In this document: positions 1-7,349 of the stretch, in pieces
How the letters are laid out: the number at the start of each line of letters is the position of its first letter
Numbering within the stretch: position 1 is the first letter of the stretch
Assembly (NCBI GenBank): GCA_031274425.1
Contig: JAISQE010000070.1
Location: 1 to 51,972, forward strand
Length of the DNA: 51,972 bases
Origin: Synergistaceae bacterium
GTDB taxonomy: Bacteria; Synergistota; Synergistia; Synergistales; Aminobacteriaceae
Reading direction: 5' to 3'
Translations under genes and position numbers: made by a program
The notes under the pieces: model-generated
Seen by the model: only the letters and a program-made list of their open reading frames with translations
Databases searched by the model: none
What the model was told of the DNA's origin: nothing

Positions 1-89
1 TCAAGGGAAAGTACAAGGATGTTCAGCCAGAGCTATCGAAGTCACAACGAGACATCCTCAATGCTTTGGGCATTGGAATAGTCTATTGA
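1..89 (+). CDS. Probable transposase, C-terminal fragment (cut by window edge)
   Basis: The third forward frame is open from the window edge to a TGA at 87-89 and reads as a protein tail ending in ...SQRDILNALGIGIVY. The pattern of a polar stretch followed by (Q/R)RDILxALG resembles the end of IS1634/IS4-type DDE transposases. This is recall of a short motif, not an alignment. Only about 28 codons are visible, so no catalytic residue can be seen. If correct, the right end of an insertion sequence should lie just downstream, but I could not identify an inverted terminal repeat without the other end. Confidence 0.4.
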   Translation, partial: KGKYKDVQPELSKSQRDILNALGIGIVY

Positions 90-120
90 CATACTTATAA
101 TTTTCCTGGGGATTTACGCT

Positions 121-363
121 ATGAGTGAAGCGGATAATACGCCTGATTTTTCCAAAGAAGAAAAGAGACTTTTCCAGCTTCTTTTGATTTATTGCGTCGG
201 TGTTTCGGCTTGTCGCCTGATAGGGCCGACGAGTGATGTCAAGATAGATGTCGCGTCGAAGGGATCCAAAGTTGACGATTTTCCAGTATTTTCTAGTCGC
301 TGTGGATTGGTCAATTTTAGCATTGACCCAAAGAGCAAGGTAAGCGACTCCCCCCGTCGATGA
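121..363 (+). CDS. Short unrecognised ORF, doubtful
   Basis: An 80-codon ORF starts at an ATG preceded by GGGGA with about 8 bases of spacing. The product is not recognised and has no clear membrane segment or motif. It lies between the transposase tail and the znuA terminator, and the opposite strand is also open here. It may be non-coding sequence next to an insertion sequence. No better gene was found in bases 90-455. Confidence 0.2.
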   Translation: MSEADNTPDFSKEEKRLFQLLLIYCVGVSACRLIGPTSDVKIDVASKGSKVDDFPVFSSRCGLVNFSIDPKSKVSDSPRR

Positions 364-447
364 TGACGCCGGCGGCGGCCCGCAGGCGCGGCTAGAGAAA
401 AAGAGAAAACGCAAACAAACGCGCGTTCAACCTTCGCCACATCATCG

Positions 448-480
448 CAAAAACAGGGGCGGCCTTTTTCGGCCGCCCCC
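448..480 (-). terminator. Intrinsic terminator of the znuA-like gene
   Basis: A perfect 9-bp stem, GGGGCGGCC (456-464) with GGCCGCCCC (471-479) and a 6-base loop, has an A-run on its left at 448-453. That run becomes the U-tract on the minus strand. It lies about 40 bases past the stop of the minus-strand binding-protein gene, so orientation and position agree. Confidence 0.85.
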
Positions 481-521
481 GCGATTGGAGTCTAAATCCA
501 GTTCAAGGCTTAGTTCACGGC

Positions 522-1487
522 TTAATTCAGGGCTTGTTTCAGGGCCTCCACGTTGGCCGTCATGAGTTCGAGGTACGTGGCTCCTCTCTGAAAATCGTCC
601 CTGGAAATATTGTGACACGCGTGAAACAGCAGCTTTTTCGCTCCGGTGGCCTCGCAAATCGTATCCGCTATGTTTTCGTTGGACAGCTCGATATGAAAGA
701 CCACCGGGATTTTTTCGTCCCGGACCTTGTTGATCAGAAAGGCCACGGTCGCCGCGCTGGCCTCGGTTTCAGTGGAGCAGCCGGGAAAGGCGGCGAAATA
801 ACTGAGCCCGTAGGCATCGGCAAAATAGCGGAACGGGAAGCGGTCGCCGAAGACGAGGGTCTTCCTGACGGCGCCGGCCGCCGCGTCCTTGAACGCCGCG
901 TCCAGCTTATCCAGTTTTTCGAGGCAAGCCGCGGCGTTGCTCTTGTAAACATCGGCATTGGCGGCGTCGACCTCGCAAAACGTGTCGGATATTTTCTGTA
1001 CGATCAGCTTCGCGTTTCTCGGCGAGGTCCAGACGTGCTCGTCGTACTCCGCCTCGTGCTCGCCGCCTTCCTCTTCTTCCTCTTCCTGCATACCCTCAAC
1101 GATTTCCTCTTCAACCACCTCCACGCAGTCCATGAGGGTCACTATCTTCATTTTGGGCGCGCCGATCGCCTCCAGCACGCCCTTGACCCATTCGTCCGAC
1201 TCCCCGCCGCCGTAGATGAAGACGTCGCAGTTTTGGATTTTGATGATATCCTGCGGGGTCGGCTCGAAAGAGTGGCTTTCCGAGCTTGGGCGAAGGAGCA
1301 TGGTGATGTCGGCCTTGTCTCCGACCACCTGGCGCGCGAAGTCATACGGCGGGAAAATCGTGGTGACGACGCTGATCTTGCCGCCGGAATCCGCCGCGCC
1401 CGCGGGCTTTCCGCAGACGAGCGACACCATGAACACCAGCAAGCCCGAGAGCGCCAAAACGATTATTTTTTTCATGCTTTTTTTCAT
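522..1487 (-). CDS. znuA: Metal (zinc-type) ABC transporter substrate-binding protein
   Basis: Periplasmic binding protein of the ZnuA/AdcA/TroA family, which captures Zn2+ (or Mn2+) for an ABC importer. The 321-residue product has a signal peptide (about residues 1-31, ending AGA). VTTIFPPYDFAR opens the mature domain. SHSFEPTP holds the first metal-ligand His (about 72), and DEHVWTSPRN holds the second (about 151). Between them lies a very acidic Glu/His loop (124-150), typical of zinc-specific members. I chose the ATG at 1487 because GGAGGTG sits 10 bases upstream; an upstream start would add an implausible Cys/Arg-rich leader. It follows the small membrane protein gene by 86 bases. No ATPase or permease gene is adjacent, so the rest of the importer must be encoded elsewhere. 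Zn versus Mn specificity is inferred from the loop. Confidence 0.85.
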   Translation of the reverse strand: MKKSMKKIIVLALSGLLVFMVSLVCGKPAGAADSGGKISVVTTIFPPYDFARQVVGDKADITMLLRPSSESHSFEPTPQDIIKIQNCDVFIYGGGESDEWVKGVLEAIGAPKMKIVTLMDCVEVVEEEIVEGMQEEEEEEGGEHEAEYDEHVWTSPRNAKLIVQKISDTFCEVDAANADVYKSNAAACLEKLDKLDAAFKDAAAGAVRKTLVFGDRFPFRYFADAYGLSYFAAFPGCSTETEASAATVAFLINKVRDEKIPVVFHIELSNENIADTICEATGAKKLLFHACHNISRDDFQRGATYLELMTANVEALKQALN

Positions 1488-1573
1488 AACTAAAAGACAC
1501 CTCCGTTTACGTTTCCGAACACAACACACTGAAAAAGCCGCGATTTGCTCTCAATTTTCTCTCGGAGGCGCTC

Positions 1574-1930
1574 TCAACTATTCATTCGAACTTTCAACGC
1601 GGTAAGGGTGACGCCTATCCAGGGGACGCGCGCGGGAGGGCGCGCGACGGCGCATAGGCCGCCCAGCGCCAACACCGCCCATTGGGCGGCCGCGCCGAAC
1701 TGCCTCAGCATATTCCGCGCGACCGCGATCTGCGCGCATACGGAACAGCATCCCCCTTCACCGTCATGGTCGTGATCATGGTCCGCATGGATGAGAATGA
1801 GTACGGCGGAAAAAATGAAGGCGATCAAAAAACAAACGCAAAACACCGAGGCGGCGAGTCCGCCGCCCGATCTGGAACCGCCCGATCCCGCGATGTTCCG
1901 CGGGCGGCGGCGTATTCTCTTTCCCATCAT
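1574..1930 (-). CDS. Small membrane protein with His/Asp/Cys-rich metal-binding loop
   Basis: A 118-residue protein with a basic N-terminus, a membrane segment at about residues 25-48, a loop HADHDHDHDGEGGCCSVC (about 48-65), and a second hydrophobic stretch at about 78-98. Alternating His-Asp plus a CCxxC cluster is a clear potential Zn/Cu/Ni site. I chose the ATG at 1930 because AGAGGG lies 9 bases upstream. It sits directly before the zinc-type binding protein on the same strand, so the two are probably co-transcribed and the protein probably acts in metal sensing or delivery. The family is not firmly recognised. Small two-helix proteins with a similar His/Cys loop do occur beside zinc uptake genes in other bacteria, but the role is inferred here. 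Confidence 0.65.
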   Translation of the reverse strand: MMGKRIRRRPRNIAGSGGSRSGGGLAASVFCVCFLIAFIFSAVLILIHADHDHDHDGEGGCCSVCAQIAVARNMLRQFGAAAQWAVLALGGLCAVARPPARVPWIGVTLTALKVRMNS

Positions 1931-2033
1931 ATAAAAATGCCCTCTATAAAACGTCCTCTTCACGACGCCCTCGCCGAAGACCGGCGAAGACGTCGCGCTT
2001 TTGTCTGCTTGTTTGCTTATTTGTTTGCCGCGC

Positions 2034-3119
2034 TTACGGGACCAGATGTTCGAGGCCGAATCGGTCGGCGTAGTCGTCGAGTCGCAGCCACGTGGCGGGG
2101 TCGAGCCAGATTCCCTCTTTCAGGGCCTTTTCCCGGCGCTCGAACTCTTTCTCGCCATGTATGTAGATGCGCTCCTGTCCTTGGGCCGTCGGGCTGTTTT
2201 TGATGCGGTCGATGATGCTCGCGACATGGGCCTGAATTTGCTTGGCTTCTCCGAAGAGGTCCAGTCGCGTCGCCTGGAAATAATGGCAGATGTCGCACCT
2301 CTCCACATAGGTGTCGTAGGTGGGAGCCCCCAGAGAAAGACCGGCCGTCAGAAGCTCGACCAGCATCCCCAGCCCGTAGCCCTTGTGCCCGCCCAGAGCC
2401 TCCGTGGCCCCGCCCAGATAAAGCTGTCCGCCGTAGCGGCTTCTGCCGGAGCGGTTGATCTCCGCCACCTCCACCGCGTCGGTGGTGTCCTTGCCGTTCT
2501 CATCCACGGCCCAACCTATGGGCATAGTGCCGCTGCGGCGCGCGGCCACCTCGATTTTGCCCAGCGCCACGGTGGTCGTCGCCATGTCCAACATGAAGTG
2601 CGGCTTGCGCCCGATGGGGATCGCCACGCAGATGGGGTTGGTGCCCAAAAGCCGCTCGCGTCCGAACGTCGGAATGCCCGCACGCAGCGTGTTCGTGAAG
2701 GCCCAGCCGATGAGGCCCCGGTCGGCCATCTGCTCCGCCCAGTAGCCGGCCATGCCGAAGTGGCAGGAGCTGCGTACGGCGGTCATGCAGGTCCCGTTCG
2801 CCTCCGCCTTCTCGATGGTCTTTTCCACCGCGAACTTGGAGGTGGGGAAGCCCGGCGCGCTGTTGCCCTGCACCACCAGGGAGACGGGAGTCTCGTGAAC
2901 GACCTCCGCCGCGGCCTCCGGGTGGTTTTTCCCTCCCTCGACCTCCTCGTAGTACATTTTGATGCGGGCCACGCCGTGGGACGCGTGCCCGCGCGCATCC
3001 GCCTCCACCAAGACCTTCGACGTGATCTCCGCGGAAGCGCGCGGGTATTTCATGCCCTTCTCCAGCATGTTCGCCATGTAGCCGTAAAGTTTGTCGTAAC
3101 TCACCGTAGTCCGTTCCAT
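2034..3119 (-). CDS. Malate/L-lactate dehydrogenase family oxidoreductase (Ldh_2 type)
   Basis: A 361-residue NAD(P)-dependent 2-hydroxyacid dehydrogenase of the Ldh_2 (MDH/YbiC/ureidoglycolate dehydrogenase) family, unrelated to classical LDH/MDH. Family hallmarks include the segment ARGHASHGVARI with the conserved His, GMAGYWAEQMADRGLIGWAFTN, LGTNPICVAIP and GGHKGYGLGMLVELL. Length is normal for the family. The substrate (malate, sulfolactate, ureidoglycolate, a delta-1-piperideine carboxylate or another) cannot be told from sequence alone. The start is the ATG at 3119, with GAGGGGGA about 9 bases upstream. A MITE-like repeat lies about 120 bases upstream, between this gene and mgtE, so it probably has its own promoter. 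Confidence 0.85.
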   Translation of the reverse strand: MERTTVSYDKLYGYMANMLEKGMKYPRASAEITSKVLVEADARGHASHGVARIKMYYEEVEGGKNHPEAAAEVVHETPVSLVVQGNSAPGFPTSKFAVEKTIEKAEANGTCMTAVRSSCHFGMAGYWAEQMADRGLIGWAFTNTLRAGIPTFGRERLLGTNPICVAIPIGRKPHFMLDMATTTVALGKIEVAARRSGTMPIGWAVDENGKDTTDAVEVAEINRSGRSRYGGQLYLGGATEALGGHKGYGLGMLVELLTAGLSLGAPTYDTYVERCDICHYFQATRLDLFGEAKQIQAHVASIIDRIKNSPTAQGQERIYIHGEKEFERREKALKEGIWLDPATWLRLDDYADRFGLEHLVP

Positions 3120-3236
3120 CGCTCAACGTCCCCCTCGCCAAAAATCGAAAACAAAGATAAAGATCGAAAAACATCCGCTCGCTCTATTGCGTCGTTCGAT
3201 TGCCTTATTGCTTCATTGCTTTTTGATTACTTTGAT

Positions 3237-3340
3237 TATAGTGCTTCAACAAAAGAACGTACTGATAAAAATGAGTTAAATCCTTAAAAAAACTGTTTTT
3301 AGCTATTCTAATTTTAGGCTTTTTACTTCAATTCACTATA
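3237..3340. mobile_element. MITE-like dispersed repeat A, copy 1
   Basis: 104 bp bounded by TATAGTG (3237-3243) and CACTATA (3334-3340). The interior is nearly identical to the copies at 13010, 15828 and 20597, and includes the shared blocks AAAATGAGTTAAA and AGCTATTCTAA(C/T)TTTAGG. There is no coding potential. Terminal inverted repeats that begin and end in TA suggest insertion at a TA dinucleotide, as for IS630/Tc1-type miniature elements. The family assignment is inference. It occupies the gap between the dehydrogenase and mgtE genes. Confidence 0.75.
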
Positions 3341-3436
3341 CATCGGTTACTTTACAGAATCCGCGACGCTTTTTCAAGCTTCGCCGCGAATTCCGATCTG
3401 GAAATTATCGTTCGGCGAGTCCGTTCTCTCGTCGGC

Positions 3437-4783
3437 TCACAGGCGCATCAGGGCCTCCGCGACCCGGAAGTAGACGACCAAGCCGCCTGCGTCGACGATG
3501 GTGGTGACGATGGGGGCCGCCATCAAGGCCGGATCGAACCTCAGCGCCCTGGCCAGAAGGGGGAGCATACAGCCGATGATCTTCGCCAGGACGATCGTGG
3601 CGAAGAGGCTGCACCCTATCGTCAGCGCCAGGCGTGGGTCTCCGCTCAAAATCCACTTGTATCCGACGTTGAGAACCCCCAGGATAGCGCCCACCAGACT
3701 GCTGACCCGAAGCTCCTTCCAGAATATCGGAAGCCAGTCGGAGATGCCCAGCTCCCCCACCGCCATGCCGCGTATGATCAGGGTGGAGGACTGGGCTCCG
3801 GCGTTTCCGCCCGTGTCCATCAGCATGGGGATGGCCGCGATCAGGGTCGGGAAGACCGCGAGAAGGCGTTCGTAGCGGGTGATGATGCCCCCGGTGAACG
3901 TGGCGGAGACCATCAAAACCAGCAGCCAGAAGATGCGTTTCTTGGCGAGCTCGAACACTCCGGACGCCAGGTAAGAATCGTCCGAGGGCATCATGGCCGC
4001 CATTTTGTAAAAATCCTCCGTGTTCTCCTCCTTCATGACCTCCATGACGTCGTCCACCGTGATGATGCCCACCAGATGTTTTTCCGTGTCCACCACGGGC
4101 ATGGCGATCAGGTCGTACTTTCGGAAGAGCTCAACCACGCGCTCGCGGTCGTCGCCGGTCGCGGCGTACAGAACGTTCGTCTCCATGACGTCGCCGACCC
4201 TGTCCGAGGCGTCGGCGAGCAAAAGCGTCCTCACCGTGACCACCCCGTCCAAAACCCGCTTGTTGTCCACGACGTAGCAGGTGTAGATGGTCTCCTTGTC
4301 CATGCCCACCCGGCGGATGCGCGCGAAAGCCTCTTTCACCGTCATCTCCTCCTTGAGGTCGACGTACTCCGTGGTCATGATGCTCCCCGCCGAGTCCTCG
4401 TGATATTGGAGAAGCTGGTTGATCTGCTTCCGCGTGTCCTCGCTGGCGTTTTTCAAAACGCGCTTCACCACGTTCGCCGGCATCTCCTCGATGAAGTCCA
4501 CCGCGTCGTCCAGAAAAAGATCGTTGACGATATGGGCTAGCTCGGGGTCGGTCAGAAATTCGATGAGGTTTTCCTTGGTCTCCGCGGGCAGGTGGGCGAA
4601 AACGTCCGCCGCCGCGTCTTTGGGCAGAGAGCGAAACAGAACGACCTGCTGCTCCCGGTTCAAGCTTTCGAACTCCTCGGCTAGGTCGATGGAGTTGAGG
4701 TTCGCCACGCGCTCCTTGAGTTCCTTGTGCTTTTTGGATTCGATCAACTCGACGACGCTTGTTTCCGCAATACTTGTTTCCAT
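3437..4783 (-). CDS. mgtE: Magnesium transporter MgtE
   Basis: A 448-residue Mg2+ channel/transporter. Order of domains: a helical MgtE N domain (about 1-130, with repeats such as LAHIVNDLFLDDAVDFIEEMP), two CBS domains (about 135-260, containing AGSIMTTEYV and GIITVDDVMEV), then five membrane helices (about 285-448) including the pore segment MLMDTGGNAGAQSSTLIIRG. All parts are present and of normal length. In this family the N and CBS domains close the pore when cytosolic Mg2+ is high. I chose the ATG at 4783 rather than an ATG five codons upstream, because GGAGGT with 8 bases of spacing overlaps that upstream codon. A strong promoter lies about 220 bases upstream, leaving a long leader. 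Confidence 0.95.
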   Translation of the reverse strand: METSIAETSVVELIESKKHKELKERVANLNSIDLAEEFESLNREQQVVLFRSLPKDAAADVFAHLPAETKENLIEFLTDPELAHIVNDLFLDDAVDFIEEMPANVVKRVLKNASEDTRKQINQLLQYHEDSAGSIMTTEYVDLKEEMTVKEAFARIRRVGMDKETIYTCYVVDNKRVLDGVVTVRTLLLADASDRVGDVMETNVLYAATGDDRERVVELFRKYDLIAMPVVDTEKHLVGIITVDDVMEVMKEENTEDFYKMAAMMPSDDSYLASGVFELAKKRIFWLLVLMVSATFTGGIITRYERLLAVFPTLIAAIPMLMDTGGNAGAQSSTLIIRGMAVGELGISDWLPIFWKELRVSSLVGAILGVLNVGYKWILSGDPRLALTIGCSLFATIVLAKIIGCMLPLLARALRFDPALMAAPIVTTIVDAGGLVVYFRVAEALMRL

Positions 4784-5002
4784 CGGGAATACCTCCATTT
4801 CGGCACGGAGGCAAAGCGCGCGAAAATCCCTTCTCCAAAACTCGAGTCAGGGCGTCGGGTTCGTTTTCATGCGCATGTGCCGCCGGCGGCTGGGTTCGGG
4901 ACGCGACAAAAATCCCGGACGTAAACTTGAATACGACGAAGGTAAACCGATACTGGGCCCTGCGTCCATGCGCTCTCACGCCCTCTACGATAGGATGCCT
5001 CC

Positions 5003-5031
5003 ATTATAGCCCCCCCAGGCCCCGAAGACAA
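5003..5031 (-). promoter_or_regulatory. Sigma-70-type promoter for mgtE
   Basis: On the minus strand, TTGTCT (5026-5031) is followed after exactly 17 bases by TATAAT (5003-5008). Transcription would start near 4996, giving mgtE a leader of about 210 bases. The rest of 4784-5392 holds no recognisable gene. Bases 5110-5240 are unusually AT-rich and precede the pirin gene on the other strand. Confidence 0.7.
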
Positions 5032-5392
5032 TCGAGCCGGAGGTGTTTTCAACGGACCCCATAGAAACCACAGAGTCACCTCGATTGAAACGGAAGTTCA
5101 CCATCTGAAGAGTGAAATTATTTACAAAGTCTTTTTAATCAATGATTTATGGAATCAACTCAAAAATTGTAGTTATGCTATATAAAATTAATACTAGATA
5201 TATAGAATTTAATTTATTATAGTAGCTATGTATATAATAAAATCCTCTTGGACAAATCAATCGGGCAAGACTTACCACTCCATATGGCTTAAAGAATCCT
5301 TTCGAGAGAATGAAAGCGAGGCAAGAGGAAACTCTCAAGCCGAGATGTTACAATCAAGCGAGGCAAAAATACTTTACTTAGGAGGAATACTC

Positions 5393-6091
5393 ATGTTGCG
5401 ATATATCGACAGCAAAAAAATGGGACGCGCCTCCCACGGTTGGCTGGATAGCCATTTTCACTTTTCTTTCGATCAATACTACAACCCGGCCAACGTCCAA
5501 TTCGGCGTGCTACGGGTCTTAAACGACGACGTCGTTCAACCGGGCAGCGGCTTCGGCACCCATCCTCACAAAAATATGGAGATCATCTCCTACGTCGTGA
5601 CCGGCGAGTTGACTCACGCCGACAGCATGAAGAACGAGGAAACCCTGACCAGGGGGCAGGTACAGTACATGAGCGCCGGAACCGGCGTCCGCCACAGCGA
5701 ATTCAATAACGGCGAAAAGCTGTTGCGTTTTTTGCAGATATGGATATTGCCGGACAGAAATGGGTATGAGCCAAATTACGGCAGCCGTCGCTTCGAGATT
5801 GAAGACAGATTGAACAAATGGCTGTTTGTCGCATCTGGAGATAAAAATGACGCGCCCATCCACGTTCATGCCGATGTAAATATTTACGCCGCCATAATCG
5901 ACGCGGGCGGAAGCCTCGATTTTAAGGTCGGGGCGGGGCGACAGGCGTATCTGGTTCTGATCGAGGGATCTTCTGGCGTCGGCGTGGTGAATCTTGCCGC
6001 GCGCGACGCGCTGGAGATCGTCGAGGAGGATATCACCATCGCCCCCACCGAGCGGGCCCACGTCCTTATAATCGAGATGGCGAAAGCATAG
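5393..6091 (+). CDS. Pirin-family bicupin protein (YhaK/YhhW-like)
   Basis: A 232-residue cupin protein. The pirin signature is clear: GFGTHPHKNMEIISYVVTGELTHADS supplies the His ligands, and GTGVRHSEFN closes the first barrel; a weaker second cupin follows (about 140-232). Some family members are quercetinases or redox-sensitive regulators, and most have no known substrate. I chose the ATG at 5393, preceded by GGAGGAATACTC; the frame is open further upstream, but that sequence lacks coding character and is AT-rich. It is transcribed alone and converges with the amidohydrolase gene, whose stop is 2 bases away. Confidence 0.85.
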   Translation: MLRYIDSKKMGRASHGWLDSHFHFSFDQYYNPANVQFGVLRVLNDDVVQPGSGFGTHPHKNMEIISYVVTGELTHADSMKNEETLTRGQVQYMSAGTGVRHSEFNNGEKLLRFLQIWILPDRNGYEPNYGSRRFEIEDRLNKWLFVASGDKNDAPIHVHADVNIYAAIIDAGGSLDFKVGAGRQAYLVLIEGSSGVGVVNLAARDALEIVEEDITIAPTERAHVLIIEMAKA

Positions 6092-6092
6092 A

Positions 6093-7349
6093 TTACCGAT
6101 GATTATATACCTCGCCGTCGATGATCGTCGTCTCGCAAAGCGTCATGTTGCTGAACGGATGTCCGTTGAATATCGCCAAGTCGGCGTCTTTTCCAGTTTC
6201 GAGCGAACCGACGCGGCCATCGAGTCCAAGAAGTTTCGCCGGTCTGATCGTTACGGCCTCGAATGCCGCCTTTTCCGACAGCCCTCTTGCCATGCAGAGG
6301 CCAATGTGAGTAGGAAGGTATTTCGTGCCGGACGCGGTGTCCGCGGTGAGGCAAAAATTGACGTCGGCCTTTTCCATGATGCCTGGAGTTTCGAGCTTGC
6401 AGCCCCATATCTCCATTTTGGACAATCCCATCGTCAAGGGGCCGACGACGCAGTCGACTTCGTTCTCCTTGAGAAAATCGAGGATTTTATATCCTTCCGT
6501 GCAGTGCTCTATTGAAAATTTGAGGTGAAACTCCTTTGCGATCCTGACCGCCGTGACGATATCGTCGGCTCTGTGAGAATGAATGCGGCATTTCATCTCG
6601 CCGCGTATTGCCGGGACAAGGGCATTGAGCTTGAAATCGGGTTTGGGAGCTTTTTCCGGGTTGGTTTTGGCTTCGAGGAGCTGATCCGAGTACACTTTCG
6701 CGTTATAAAGCGTCTCCCTCAATATGCCGGCGATGCCCATACGGGTCACGGGCACTTTTTTGTCGGAACCGTATACCCTCTTGGGGTTTTCTCCCAGAGC
6801 CATTTTCATGTGTTCGGAACCCGGAATCGCGATGTCGAAAACCGTGCTGCCCTTTTTCGTTTTGAAGCTGATTCCGGTGCCGCCTATCACGTTGGCCGAA
6901 CCCGGCCCTGTATAACACGTCGAAAAACCCGCTTTTCTAGTATTTTCGATAGCCACGTCGTGCGGATTCAGAGCGTCTATGCCGCGAATGTGCGCCGTAA
7001 TCGGGTCGCTCACCTCGTTGCCGTCGATCATCCCCGGCACTACCGGCATAGTTTGAGGTTCGTTGAACGTCGAAATATGAGTATGGGCATCGATCAGCCC
7101 CGGCGTCACCCACTTCCCGGACGCGTCGATGACCTGACAGTCGCTTGGCGTCTCGACGTTCGCTCCGACCCCGGCTATCTTGGACCCATCGACCAATACC
7201 GTTCCGTTCTCGATAATGCCTTGGGCTATCGTGACAACAGTCCCGCCCTTAATCGCCAACATCGCTATCATCTCCAAATATTTTATGAGAAGCGCTTCCC
7301 TGAAACCGGCATTCTTGTCTTTTAATTTTAACATTTCCACGAAATTCAT
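6093..7349 (-). CDS. Metal-dependent amidohydrolase (imidazolonepropionase/prolidase-like)
   Basis: A TIM-barrel amidohydrolase of 418 residues if it starts at the ATGA overlap with the upstream ligase gene. The metal-binding motif GLIDAHTHI follows an N-terminal beta-sandwich. Later ligands are visible in CRIHSHRADDI and SIEHCTEGYK, and the catalytic Asp in LTADTASG. The C-terminus carries the usual GSLETGKDADLAIFNG motif. An internal ATG starting MLAIKGG, with GGAG 9 bases upstream, fits the family length better and may be the true start. It is the last gene of the opp-ligase operon. It could release an amino acid or other amide product from imported peptides, but the substrate is not known. 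Confidence 0.8.
   Translation of the reverse strand: MNFVEMLKLKDKNAGFREALLIKYLEMIAMLAIKGGTVVTIAQGIIENGTVLVDGSKIAGVGANVETPSDCQVIDASGKWVTPGLIDAHTHISTFNEPQTMPVVPGMIDGNEVSDPITAHIRGIDALNPHDVAIENTRKAGFSTCYTGPGSANVIGGTGISFKTKKGSTVFDIAIPGSEHMKMALGENPKRVYGSDKKVPVTRMGIAGILRETLYNAKVYSDQLLEAKTNPEKAPKPDFKLNALVPAIRGEMKCRIHSHRADDIVTAVRIAKEFHLKFSIEHCTEGYKILDFLKENEVDCVVGPLTMGLSKMEIWGCKLETPGIMEKADVNFCLTADTASGTKYLPTHIGLCMARGLSEKAAFEAVTIRPAKLLGLDGRVGSLETGKDADLAIFNGHPFSNMTLCETTIIDGEVYNHR

Noticed and set aside
4784-5002. M-box magnesium riboswitch upstream of mgtE
   Set aside because: I read the leader on the minus strand and did not find the conserved core blocks of that class.
5160-5230. Origin- or attachment-like AT-rich region
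   Set aside because: AT-rich with a CTATAT/ATATAG pair, but no DnaA boxes, iterons or integrase nearby.
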